A DNA stretch of 64,000 nucleotides from the NCBI RefSeq assembly GCF_900099965.1, contig NZ_FNDJ01000022.1:1-64000 (forward strand), in the 5' to 3' direction. Below the pieces are notes generated by a model. That model saw only the letters and a list, made by a program, of their open reading frames with translations. It was not told the origin of the DNA and made no database searches. Position 1 is the stretch's first letter. The number at the start of each line of letters is the position of its first letter. Source of the stretch: Nonomuraea jiangxiensis. GTDB lineage: Bacteria; Actinomycetota; Actinomycetes; Streptosporangiales; Streptosporangiaceae. The translations under genes and the position numbers were made by a program. Positions 55,274 to 63,930 of the stretch are shown one piece after another.

Positions 55274-56086
55274 TCAGCGGAAGAGCGAGATGTGTTCGGC
55301 GACCCACTCGGCGAAGGTCCTCCCCGGCCGGCCGGTCACCTCCTGCACGGTCGGGGCCACGACCATGCCCGCCTCCGGCGGGTTCGTCTCCAGCTGGATG
55401 GCGAACTCGACGTACTCCTCAGGAAAGCCCGACGCCCGCATGCCCTCCCGGGCCTGCTCCTCGGTGAGCCGGACCAGCTCGACGGTGCGGCCGATGGCCG
55501 AGCCGATCGTGCTCAGCTTCTCCGGCAGCGTCAGGCTCTGCGGGCCGGTGAGGAGATAGGTCTTCCCGGCGTGGCCGTCCTGGAGCAGCGCGGTCGCCGC
55601 CACCGCGGCGATGTCGGCCTCGTGGACCATCGCGCTGGTCCGCCCGGCGTCGAACGCCCGGACCACTCCTTCGGTACGGATGGACTCGGCCAGTTCGAGC
55701 GCGTTCGCCATGAACTCCACCGGCTGCAGGAGGGTCCATCCGAGATCGCCCTGTTCGAGGGCCTGCTCCACCGTGCTCGGGTCCCAGCCGCTCAGCACCG
55801 TCACCCGCCGTACGCCGGCCTTGGCCGCCAGCTCCACGATCTCGTACCCGGTCTGCAGGGGCTCGTCCCCGCCGAACGTGATCAGGTGGAGGCCGGTGAC
55901 CCCGTCCAGCGCGGGCCGGAGCGTGTCCGGCTTCGTGAGGTCGCCGCGTACGGCCTCGGCCCCGGCCGGCAGGTCGGCCGCGGCCGGGTCGCGCGTCAGG
56001 GCCCGCACCTGCTCACCCGCCTGGACGAGCTGCTGGACCAGCTGACGGCCCACGGTCCCGGTCGCTCCGGTGACAAGAATGCTCAT
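55274..56086 (-). CDS. NmrA-like NAD(P)-binding oxidoreductase/sensor
   Basis: 270-residue atypical SDR of the NmrA/HSCARG group. The dinucleotide motif GATGTVGRQL lies at the N-terminus, and the protein has a typical length. There is no YxxxK catalytic pair, so it may act as NAD(P)H-dependent azoreductase-like enzyme or redox sensor. It ends 15 nt from the convergent MFS exporter gene. Confidence 0.85.
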   Translation of the reverse strand: MSILVTGATGTVGRQLVQQLVQAGEQVRALTRDPAAADLPAGAEAVRGDLTKPDTLRPALDGVTGLHLITFGGDEPLQTGYEIVELAAKAGVRRVTVLSGWDPSTVEQALEQGDLGWTLLQPVEFMANALELAESIRTEGVVRAFDAGRTSAMVHEADIAAVAATALLQDGHAGKTYLLTGPQSLTLPEKLSTIGSAIGRTVELVRLTEEQAREGMRASGFPEEYVEFAIQLETNPPEAGMVVAPTVQEVTGRPGRTFAEWVAEHISLFR

Positions 56087-56250
56087 GAGAACTCCGCTCT
56101 TCTCCGGGGAAGGATCGAGCGGAACGCTAGGCCCGGTTGCGGAAGACTTCCTGCCGCGTTAGCGGAAGTATCAAATACCGGGAAATTGCCTCTTTTCAGG
56201 GTTCACGTCGGCACCTAACGTCTCCCACAGCACCAGAAGAAGGGATGCCC

Positions 56251-57579
56251 ATGGCCCCGACGGCGTCGCCGCCCAGCGCGGCGGACGAAGGATTAGCCCG
56301 CGACGACTACGCCCTGGACCGTGTTCCGACCTCCGCCCGCTACGGCTGGGCCACCATCGCCGTACAACGTTTCGGCCTTCTGTCCGCACTGTCACAGTTC
56401 CTCCTCGGCGCCACCCTCGGCATGGGCATGACGTTCTGGGAGGCCGTGCTCGCCATCACGCTGGGCGCGGCCATCCTGGAGCTGGTCGCCATCGCCCTCG
56501 GCATCGCGGGCATGCGCGAAGGACTGTCCACCTCGTTGCTGGCCCGCTGGGCGGGCTTCGGCCGCCACGGCTCCGGCCTGGTCGGCGTCGTCATCGCCGT
56601 TTCCCTGCTGGGCTGGTTCGGCGTGCAGTCCGCCGTGCTCGCCCAGGGCGTCTCCGCCCTGCTGGGCGGCTCGCCCGTGTGGATCTGGGCCATCGTCGGC
56701 GGGCTCGCGATCACCGCGATCGTGGTGCACGGGTTCGCCGGGATGGCGTGGACCGCGTGGATCACCGTCCCGGCCTTTCTCGTCCTGGCCGGCTGGGCCA
56801 TCACGGTCGAGCTGACCCAGCGCTCGCTCGGGGATCTGATCTCCTCCGCCCCGGCGGGCCCGCCGCTGAGCCTGGCCCAGGGCGCGACGCTGGTGGCGGG
56901 CGGGTTCATCGTCGGCGCGGTCATCTCTCCCGACATGTGCCGCTTCAACCGCAACGCCGCCGACGTGGTCAAGCAGACCGTGCTCGGGATCAGCCTGGGC
57001 GAGTACGTGCTGGCCCTGGTCGGCGTGCTGCTCGCGCACGCGTTGCGCACCGGGGACGTGGTCTCGATCGTCACCACCACCTCCGGCGCGATCGGCGTCC
57101 TCGTGCTCGTCTCGGCCACGTTCAAGACCAACGACTGGAACCTCTACGCGGCCTCGCTGGGCGTCACCAACGCCCTGCACACCGCCTTCGGCGTCCGGAC
57201 CGGCCGCGCCGCCGTCACTGTCGTGCTCGGCGTCGTGGGCACCGCGCTCGCCGCCCTCGGGATCGCCGACCATCTCGTGGACTTCCTGGTGCTGCTCGGC
57301 GTCGCCATCCCGCCGGTCGCCGGGATCATGGTCGCCGAGTACTACGTCGTACGCACGTGGAGCCCGCTGCTGGCGGAGTCGCGCGCTTCCGGGACACTGC
57401 CCGCCACCGCGCCCGGCTGGGTGCCGGCCGCGCTGGTGATCTGGGTGGCGTCGGCCGCGATCGGCACCTACCTCACCTGGGGCATCCCCGCGCTGAACGC
57501 GCTGGTGGCCGCCTTCGTCCTCTACGCCGTGGCCGGGAAGCTCGGCTGGACCGGCAAACGTACCTCCCCTTCCGCCTGA
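56251..57579 (+). CDS. NCS1-family permease (cytosine/hydantoin/allantoin type)
   Basis: 442-residue, 12-helix nucleobase:cation symporter-1 permease. The motifs LGATLGMGMTFWEAVLAI in helix 1-2, the helix 6 SPDMCRF region and the TNDWNLY segment are typical of CodB-like members. It probably imports the substrate of the two downstream hydantoin-type genes. ATG 56251 lies 7 nt after AAGG; ATG 56245 is too close. Forty nucleotides separate it from the next gene. Confidence 0.9.
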   Translation: MAPTASPPSAADEGLARDDYALDRVPTSARYGWATIAVQRFGLLSALSQFLLGATLGMGMTFWEAVLAITLGAAILELVAIALGIAGMREGLSTSLLARWAGFGRHGSGLVGVVIAVSLLGWFGVQSAVLAQGVSALLGGSPVWIWAIVGGLAITAIVVHGFAGMAWTAWITVPAFLVLAGWAITVELTQRSLGDLISSAPAGPPLSLAQGATLVAGGFIVGAVISPDMCRFNRNAADVVKQTVLGISLGEYVLALVGVLLAHALRTGDVVSIVTTTSGAIGVLVLVSATFKTNDWNLYAASLGVTNALHTAFGVRTGRAAVTVVLGVVGTALAALGIADHLVDFLVLLGVAIPPVAGIMVAEYYVVRTWSPLLAESRASGTLPATAPGWVPAALVIWVASAAIGTYLTWGIPALNALVAAFVLYAVAGKLGWTGKRTSPSA

Positions 57580-57618
57580 CGTCCCACCAAGCTTTCCTGC
57601 ACAGAACGGAGCCCTTCC

Positions 57619-59199
57619 TTGCGCGTGGGGATCGACGTCGGCGGCACCCACACCGACGCTGTCCTGATGGCCGGGACCACCGTCCTCGCCTCCGTCAAGA
57701 CCGCCACCACCCTCGACGTGACCGGCGGCATCGTCACCGCCTTGGAGCGGCTGCTGGCCGCGCCCGGCATCGATCACACGGCCGTGGACGGCGTGATGAT
57801 CGGAACCACCCATTTCACGAACGCGCTGGTCACCGGCCGCCACCTGGCGCCCACCGCGGTCATCCGGCTGGCGCTGCCCGCCACGGCCGCGCTGCCGCCG
57901 ATGGTGGACTGGCCGCCGCGGCTGGTGGCGGCCCTGCGGCCGAGCATCCACCTGTGCCACGGCGGCCACGAGTTCGACGGGCGGCCGATCGCGCCGCTGG
58001 ATCCCGGCGAGCTCCGGCGCGTCGCCGCGGAGATCGGCCGGCGCGGCATCGGCAGCGTGGCCATCTCCTCGGTGTTCTCCCCGGTCAGCGCCGAGATGGA
58101 GGAGACCGCGGCCGGCATCCTGCTGGACGAGCTGCCCGGCCTGCACATCAGCCTCTCGCACCAGATCGGCCGGGTCGGGCTGCTGGAGCGCGAGAACGCC
58201 ACCATCGTCAACGCCTGCCTGCGCGACCTCGCCGACGACATCGTCGCGGCCTTCACCGCCGCGCTGCGCGCGGTCGGGGTGACGGCTCCCCTCTACCTCT
58301 CGCAGAACGACGGCACGCTGATGGACGCCGAGTTCACCCGCCGTTATCCGGTACGGACGTTCGCCTCCGGGCCGACCAACAGCATGCGAGGGGCCGCGTT
58401 CCTGGCCGACCGGCCCGACTGCGCGGTCGTCGACATCGGGGGCACCACCACGGACGTCGGCGTGCTGGCCGGCGGCTATCCCCGCCAGGCGACCGGCGAG
58501 GTGGACATCGGCGGGGTCCGGGTGAACTTCCGCATGCCCGACGTGCTGTCGGTCGGGCTCGGCGGCGGCAGCCGCGTCACCCGCGATCCCGAGCTGGAGA
58601 TCGGCCCGGACTCGGTCGGCTACCGGCTCACGCGCGAGGCGCTGGTGTTCGGCGGCCAGGTGCTGACCGCGACCGACCTTGCCGTGGCCGCGGGCCTGGC
58701 CGACATCGGCGACCCGGCCCGGGTACGCCACCTGGACCGCGACCTCGTCGAGCGCGGCATCGAGTGGATGACGCGGCGGGTCGCCGACCTGGTCGACCGG
58801 ATGCGGGTGTCGGCCACCCCGCTGCCGGTGGTGCTGGTCGGCGGGGGCAGCGTGCTCATCCCGGCCGACCTGCCCGGCGTGCCGTCCGTGCACCGTCCGG
58901 AGCACCACGCCGTGGCCAACGCCATCGGCGCCGCCATCGGGCAGATCGGCGGCGACGTGGACGGACTGTACACGATCACCGCGTCCCGCACGCGGGCCGA
59001 CGTGCTGGAGGAGGCCCGCGCCGAGGCGATCGACCGGGCCGTGGCCGCCGGTGCGGCGCCGGGCACCGTGGAGGTCAAGGAAGTGGACGAAGTTCATGTG
59101 GCGTACCTGCCGGGGAACGCCGTACGGGTCCGGGTGAAGGCGGTGGGCGAGCTCGCCCTCGTACCGAGTGGGGAGGACGGCCGGTGGGCTACGAGCTGA
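57619..59199 (+). CDS. Hydantoinase/oxoprolinase family protein (HyuA type)
   Basis: 526-residue ATP-dependent hydantoinase A-type subunit. The N-terminal MRVGIDVGGTHTDAV (phosphate-binding, actin-like fold), IGTTHFTNAL, FASGPTNSMRGA and VVDIGGTTTDVGVL are the conserved motifs. It should open a cyclic amide at the cost of ATP. Shorter than eukaryotic 5-oxoprolinase and without a HyuB partner, it pairs instead with a DUF917 protein. TTG 57619 is preceded by GGAG at proper distance; GTG 57625 is the alternative. Confidence 0.9.
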   Translation: MRVGIDVGGTHTDAVLMAGTTVLASVKTATTLDVTGGIVTALERLLAAPGIDHTAVDGVMIGTTHFTNALVTGRHLAPTAVIRLALPATAALPPMVDWPPRLVAALRPSIHLCHGGHEFDGRPIAPLDPGELRRVAAEIGRRGIGSVAISSVFSPVSAEMEETAAGILLDELPGLHISLSHQIGRVGLLERENATIVNACLRDLADDIVAAFTAALRAVGVTAPLYLSQNDGTLMDAEFTRRYPVRTFASGPTNSMRGAAFLADRPDCAVVDIGGTTTDVGVLAGGYPRQATGEVDIGGVRVNFRMPDVLSVGLGGGSRVTRDPELEIGPDSVGYRLTREALVFGGQVLTATDLAVAAGLADIGDPARVRHLDRDLVERGIEWMTRRVADLVDRMRVSATPLPVVLVGGGSVLIPADLPGVPSVHRPEHHAVANAIGAAIGQIGGDVDGLYTITASRTRADVLEEARAEAIDRAVAAGAAPGTVEVKEVDEVHVAYLPGNAVRVRVKAVGELALVPSGEDGRWATS

Positions 59200-60317
59200 C
59201 CATGGCGGCGCTGCGCGACCTCGCCGAGGGCGCGGCGGTGCTGGGCACCGGCGGCGGCGGTGACCCCTACGTGGGCCGGCTGCTGGTCGAGCAGCAACTC
59301 CGCGCCGGCCGCCAGATCCGCATCGTGCAGGCGGAGGAGCTGCCCGACGACGCGCTGGTGCTGCCGTGCGCGCTGATGGGCGCCCCGACCGTCTTCTGGG
59401 AGAAGCTGCCGGGACCGCAGGGCATCGTGAACGCCATGCGCGCGCTGGAGGCCCACCTGGGCCGCCGGGCCGCGGCCACGATGCCGATCGAGTGCGGCGG
59501 GTTCAACTCCATGATCCCGCTGCTGCTCGGCGCGGAGACCGGCCTGCCCGTGGTCGACGCGGACGGCATGGGCCGGGCGTTCCCCGAGCTGCAGATGGAG
59601 ACGTTCGCGGTGCTGGGCGTGCCGGGGTCGCCCATGTCCATCGCCTCCGACCACGGCGACACGGGCATCATCGACGCCGTGGACAACCGGCGGATGGAGT
59701 GGCTGGCGCGGGCGATGACCGTGCAGATGGGTGGCTCCGCCTACATCTGCGACTATCCGATGGACGCCGCCACCGTCCGCCGTACCGCGGTGCCGAGGAC
59801 GCTGACGCTCGCGACCCGGATCGGCGCCACCCTCCGGGAGGCACGCGAGGAGCACCGCAACCCCTTCGAGGCCCTGACGGAGATGCTCACCGACACCATC
59901 TACAGCTACGGGGTCGTGCTGTTCCAGGGCAAGGTCGCCGACATCGACCGGCGTACGGTGGACGGCTTCGCCCGGGGCAGGGTACGGCTGACCGCGATGG
60001 CGGACCCGGACGACACGATGGAGATCGTCTTCCAGAACGAGCACCTCGTCGCCCGCCGCAACGGCGACCCGGTGGCCATCGTGCCCGACCTGATCTGCAC
60101 GCTGAACAGCGAGACGGGCGCCCCGGTCACCACCGAAGCCCTCACCTACGGCCAGCGGCTGACCGTCTACGCGATCTCCACCCCCGAGATCATGCGCAGC
60201 CCGGAGGCCCTGGCGTGTTTCGGCCCTCCCGGCTTCGGCCTGGACGAACCGTACGTCCCGGTGGAACGGCTGGCCGGCCGGACCGGGCCGCCGGTCAGGC
60301 TCCCTGCCGCTCCGTGA
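59184..60317 (+). CDS. DUF917 / S-methyl-thiohydantoin desulfurase-like protein
   Basis: 377-residue protein of the PF06032 family (GTGGGGDPYVGRLL near the N-terminus; IECGGFNSMIPLLLG, VDADGMGRAFPELQM). Members accompany HyuA-type genes, and one characterised branch acts on thiohydantoins. GTG 59184 has GGGAGGA 7 nt upstream and overlaps the HyuA gene by 16 nt, so expression is coupled. ATG 59202 is possible. With the NCS1 permease it makes a hydantoin-like catabolic operon. Its 3' end overlaps the convergent protease pseudogene by 23 bp. Confidence 0.87.
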   Translation: MGYELTMAALRDLAEGAAVLGTGGGGDPYVGRLLVEQQLRAGRQIRIVQAEELPDDALVLPCALMGAPTVFWEKLPGPQGIVNAMRALEAHLGRRAAATMPIECGGFNSMIPLLLGAETGLPVVDADGMGRAFPELQMETFAVLGVPGSPMSIASDHGDTGIIDAVDNRRMEWLARAMTVQMGGSAYICDYPMDAATVRRTAVPRTLTLATRIGATLREAREEHRNPFEALTEMLTDTIYSYGVVLFQGKVADIDRRTVDGFARGRVRLTAMADPDDTMEIVFQNEHLVARRNGDPVAIVPDLICTLNSETGAPVTTEALTYGQRLTVYAISTPEIMRSPEALACFGPPGFGLDEPYVPVERLAGRTGPPVRLPAAP

Positions 60318-60827
60318 GCTGCCGGGGCAGGAACGACGCGCGCGGCCCGGCCAGGGTGGCGTCCATGCGATCCACCTGGCCCAGCGTGAACATGATGAGC
60401 GCCGCGTCGTCGCAGTAGTCCATGTAGTTCATGAACATGTCGCCGTTCGGGCCGTTGCCACAGCTCAGCTGGGGGAAGGAAGGGGTGCCGCGGCTGTGGC
60501 CGGCCTGGTTGGGGGTGTCGTCGACGTGGTCGGTGCCGGAGCAGCCGTCGCCGTCGTCGCCCCAGATGTGGCGCAGGTTGAGCCAGTGGCCGATCTCGTG
60601 GGTGAGGGTCCGGCCCCCGTCGTATGGCGCCTCGGCCGCGCCCGTCGGTGCAGCTGGCTGTCGATCTGGCCCTGCCCGATGTCCTGCTCGGAGGTGTTGT
60701 GCACGACGTGCACCACGATCGGGATGGTGACCACCTCGTCCCGGGCGGCGGCCCGGGCGGACTTCCTGACGGAGATGGCGTTTTCGAGGGTGGCCAGCAC
60801 GAGCACGTATTCCGGACGGGCGAGCAA
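60295..60827 (-). pseudogene. Pappalysin-type (M43) metalloprotease pseudogene, internally deleted
   Basis: The first part (60827 to about 60651) reads PEYVLVLATLENA and VVTIPIVVHVVHNTSEQDIGQGQIDSQL, the family N-terminal region. At about 60650 the homology jumps to APYDGGRTLTHEIGHWLNLRHIWGDD in another frame, continuing to the stop at 60295 through the Met-turn-like MNYMDYCDD. The zinc motif HEIGHWLNLRH is intact. However, the roughly 80-100 residues expected between the two parts are missing and the frame is shifted, and the signal peptide is absent. The only start is TTG 60827, squeezed 7 nt after the ROK gene stop. Confidence 0.8.
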
Positions 60828-60833
60828 GTAATG

Positions 60834-61982
60834 TCACTGAAGGTCCAGCACCTCGGCGGGGTCGGCGATGAGCCGCTGGATGACCAGCCCCGCCGCGCCA
60901 AGCACGGCCGCGTCCGGGCCGATCCCCGAGACCAGGAGAGTGGGGGGCGTGCCGCGCATCAGTCCCAGCCGGTCCGCCAGCCCGGCGGCGACCGGCCCTT
61001 CGAGCCAGCGGTAGAGGGTCGCGTAGATCCCGCCGAGTACGATCCTGCCCGGGTCCAGCAGGTGCACGGCCGAGGTGAGCGCCACGCCGAGGGCGTGCCC
61101 GGCCCGCTCGCAGGTCTCCAGCGCCCGCCGGTCCCCCGACTCCAGCAGCCTCACGAGCGAGGCCACCGTGGGCAGGCTCCCGAGCAGGGCGTCCTGGCCC
61201 GCGTACACCTCCAGGCAGCCCCGCCCGCCACACCTGCACGCGGGCCCGTCGGGCAGCACGACGACGTGGCCCAGCTCGCCCGCCAGCCCGAGCGTGCCCC
61301 GGAACACCGTCCCGCCCACCACCAGGCCGGCGCCGATGCCGATCTCGCCGGACACGTACAGGAAGTCCGCCGCCCGCGAGCCGAACCACAACTCGCCGAG
61401 CGCGGCCAGATTGGCCTCGTTGTCGATGGCGAACGGCAGGTCGGTCAGGCCCCCGACGCGTACGTCCCGCCAGCCGAGGTGCGGGGCGCTGCGCAACACG
61501 TCGCCCTCGACCGTCCCGGGCACGGCCAGGGCCGCACCGGTGATCCGCAGCCCGGCCCGCTCCGCCCCCGCCGTCATCTCCTTCACCAGGTCACGCAGCT
61601 CCCCCAGGGTGACGGCCGGGTCGGAGTTGCGGTTGTCGGCCGGCCTGGTCCGGCGCAGCCGCACCGTACGGGTGAGGTCGACGACGCACGCGGCCAGATA
61701 GTCGATGTTGACCTCCAGCCCCAGCGTGGCCACCCGCTGCCCGCTCAGGCGCACCGCCTTGCCCGGCCGCCCGCGCTCGCCGGCCCGCACGGCGTCGCTC
61801 TCGGTCACCACGCCCGCCTCCAGCAGATCGCCGACAAGGCTCGACACGGTGGTCTTGGTGAGCCCGGTCAGCTCCGCGAGCGCGGCCCTGGTGTGAGGTC
61901 CCGATCGGTGGATGGTCCCCAGCACTACGGCCAGGTTACGGGCGCGCATGGAATCATGCCTGACCCCCCTTGACGCCGCCAT
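60834..61982 (-). CDS. ROK-family repressor (XylR type), divergent from xylA
   Basis: 382-residue ROK regulator. It has a winged-helix N-terminus (about 15-75: LAELTGLTKTTVSSLVGDLLEAG), then the ROK sugar-kinase-like domain with IDNEANLAALGEL and the zinc motif in CRCGGRGCLEVYAG. Divergent position and the repeat at 61997-62014 suggest it represses the xylose-isomerase operon until a sugar such as xylose binds. ATG 61982 is used. Confidence 0.9.
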   Translation of the reverse strand: MAASRGVRHDSMRARNLAVVLGTIHRSGPHTRAALAELTGLTKTTVSSLVGDLLEAGVVTESDAVRAGERGRPGKAVRLSGQRVATLGLEVNIDYLAACVVDLTRTVRLRRTRPADNRNSDPAVTLGELRDLVKEMTAGAERAGLRITGAALAVPGTVEGDVLRSAPHLGWRDVRVGGLTDLPFAIDNEANLAALGELWFGSRAADFLYVSGEIGIGAGLVVGGTVFRGTLGLAGELGHVVVLPDGPACRCGGRGCLEVYAGQDALLGSLPTVASLVRLLESGDRRALETCERAGHALGVALTSAVHLLDPGRIVLGGIYATLYRWLEGPVAAGLADRLGLMRGTPPTLLVSGIGPDAAVLGAAGLVIQRLIADPAEVLDLQ

Positions 61983-61996
61983 GCCTGCCTCCTCAG

Positions 61997-62014
61997 GATT
62001 ATGTACAGATTATG
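61997..62014. promoter_or_regulatory. Direct repeat in the ROK/xylA intergenic gap
   Basis: GATTATG occurs at 61997-62003 and 62008-62014, 11 bp apart, in the 56-bp AT-rich gap between the divergent genes. It could be part of the ROK repressor operator or overlap the promoters. Confidence 0.45.
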
Positions 62015-62038
62015 GACTAAAGAAGGGGCTCGACGCAG

Positions 62039-63190
62039 ATGTCCGCATTCACGCCCACCCCTGAGGATCGCTTCACCTTCGGCCTGTGGACGGTCGGCTG
62101 GCCGGCCCGCGACCCGTTCGGCGACGCCTCCAGGCCGCCGCTCGACCCGGTGGAGAGCGTGCACCGGCTGGCCGAGCTGGGGGCGTACGGCGTCACGTTC
62201 CACGACGACGACCTGCTGGCCGTCGAGCCCGACCGGGACAAGGCCATCGCCGCCTTCCGCAAGGCCCTGGACGAGACCGGCATGAAGGTGCCGATGGCCA
62301 CCACCAACCTGTTCACCCACCCGGTGTTCAAGGACGGCGGGTTCACCAGCAACGACCGCGACGTCCGCCGGTACGCCCTGCGCAAGGTGATCCGCAACAT
62401 CGACCTGGCCGCCTCGCTCGGCGCCAAGACCTACGTCTGCTGGGGCGGCCGCGAGGGCGCGGAGTCGGACGCGGCCAAGGATGTCAGGGCCGCGCTCGAC
62501 CGCTACAAGGAGGGCCTCGACCTGCTCTGCTCGTACGTACGGGAGCGCGGCTACGACCTCCGTTTCGCCCTTGAGCCCAAGCCCAACGAGCCCCGCGGCG
62601 ACATCCTGCTGCCCACCGTCGGCCACGCCCTGGCGCTGATCAACGAGCTGGAGCACCCCGAGATGGTCGGCCTCAACCCCGAGGTCGGCCACGAGCAGAT
62701 GGCCGGGCTCAACTTCGTGCACGGCATCGCCCAGGCCCTCTGGCACGGCAAGCTCTTCCACATCGACCTCAACGGCCAGCACGGCCCGAAGTACGACCAG
62801 GACCTGATCTTCGGCCACGGCGACCTCAAGAGCGCCTTCTTCCTGGTGGACCTGCTGGAGAACGGCGGCTACGACGGCCCCCGTCACTTCGACTACAAGC
62901 CGCTGCGCACCGAGGACCCGCAGGACGTGTGGGCCTCGGCCGCGGCGAACATGCGGACCTACCTGATCTTGCGCGAGAAGTCCCGCAAGTTCCGGGAGGA
63001 CCCCGAGGTGCAGGAGGCTCTGCGCGCCTCCCGCGTGGACGAGCTCGCCCAGCCCACCCTCGCCCCCGGCGAGACCTGGACCGACCTGGCCAAGGACGAC
63101 TTCGACCTCGACGCGGCCGCCGCCCGCGGCTTCCACTTCACCCAGCTCAACCAGCTCGCCCTGGAACACCTCATGGGGGTACGCGGATGA
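62039..63190 (+). CDS. xylA: Xylose isomerase
   Basis: 383-residue class I xylose isomerase of actinomycete size. It has the N-terminal FTFGLWTVGWPARDPFG, catalytic region VTFHDDDL and the metal and substrate motifs CWGGREGAE, EPKPNEPRGD, NPEVGHEQMAGL, HIDLNGQ. It converts D-xylose (or glucose) to the ketose in the cytoplasm with Mg/Mn/Co. It is the first gene of an operon that continues with an isomerase/epimerase (ATGA overlap) and an oxidoreductase, so it may serve a wider sugar pathway. No xylB kinase is present in the visible part. Confidence 0.97.
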   Translation: MSAFTPTPEDRFTFGLWTVGWPARDPFGDASRPPLDPVESVHRLAELGAYGVTFHDDDLLAVEPDRDKAIAAFRKALDETGMKVPMATTNLFTHPVFKDGGFTSNDRDVRRYALRKVIRNIDLAASLGAKTYVCWGGREGAESDAAKDVRAALDRYKEGLDLLCSYVRERGYDLRFALEPKPNEPRGDILLPTVGHALALINELEHPEMVGLNPEVGHEQMAGLNFVHGIAQALWHGKLFHIDLNGQHGPKYDQDLIFGHGDLKSAFFLVDLLENGGYDGPRHFDYKPLRTEDPQDVWASAAANMRTYLILREKSRKFREDPEVQEALRASRVDELAQPTLAPGETWTDLAKDDFDLDAAAARGFHFTQLNQLALEHLMGVRG

Positions 63191-63930
63191 CGAAACCCAT
63201 CAGCGTCCAGCTGTTCACCGTCAGGAAGGCCCTGACCGCCGACCGCGAAGCCGTTCTGGGGCGGATCGCGGAGATCGGCTACCGGTGGGTGGAGCCCTAC
63301 GATCCCCTCGCCGATCCCAAGGGCTTCCGCCGGCTCGCCGACGACCTGGGGCTCGGCGTGTCGGGGACGCACGCGTACGCGCTGCTCAGCATGGAGCCCC
63401 CGGCGGTCTTCGACGCGATCGCCTCGATCGGGAGCGAGCTGGTGATCGTCCCCGGCGGGATCGCGCACGAGGAGTTCACCACGCGCGACGGCCTGGCCCG
63501 CACGGCCGACCTGCTGAACGGCCTGGCCGAGCAGGCGGGCAGGCTCGGCATGCGGATCGGATACCACAACCACTGGTGGGAGATCCAGCCGCGGATCGAC
63601 GGCCGGCACGCCATCGAGGTGCTGGCCGACCTGCTGGCCCCCGAGGTGTTCCTGGAGATCGACACCTACTGGGCGGCGGTGGGCGGCGCCGACGTGCCCG
63701 CCCTGCTCGGCCGCCTCGGGGACCGGGTGCTCGCGCTGCACGTGAAGGACGGGCCGGTGGTGGAGGGCGAGCCGCACACGGCCGTGGGCAGGGGCGCCAT
63801 GCCCGTGCCCGAGATCCTGGCCGCCGCCCCCGACGCCTGGCGGGTCGTCGAGCTCGACGAGTGCGAGACCGACATCTTCGCCGCGCTCGCCGACAGTCAC
63901 GCCTACCTCACCTCCTTGGAGCGCTCGTGA
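63187..63930 (+). CDS. Sugar phosphate isomerase/epimerase (xylose-isomerase-like TIM barrel)
   Basis: 247-residue TIM-barrel protein of the AP-endonuclease-2/IolE-like family: SVQLFTVRKAL at strand 1, GYRWVEPYDP, and metal-ligand segments YHNHWWEI, FLEIDTYWA, LHVKDG and VELDECE. Substrate not predictable. It overlaps xylA and the following oxidoreductase gene (GTGA), indicating a tight catabolic operon. Confidence 0.9.
   Translation: MTKPISVQLFTVRKALTADREAVLGRIAEIGYRWVEPYDPLADPKGFRRLADDLGLGVSGTHAYALLSMEPPAVFDAIASIGSELVIVPGGIAHEEFTTRDGLARTADLLNGLAEQAGRLGMRIGYHNHWWEIQPRIDGRHAIEVLADLLAPEVFLEIDTYWAAVGGADVPALLGRLGDRVLALHVKDGPVVEGEPHTAVGRGAMPVPEILAAAPDAWRVVELDECETDIFAALADSHAYLTSLERS

Noticed and set aside
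56392..59097. 901-residue open frame antisense to the permease and HyuA genes
   Set aside because: Composition of a shadow frame; the opposite strand has clear family motifs and starts.
60828..61389. Upstream extension of the metalloprotease frame
   Set aside because: It is antisense-like shadow of the ROK gene on the same strand in another frame and lacks family sequence.
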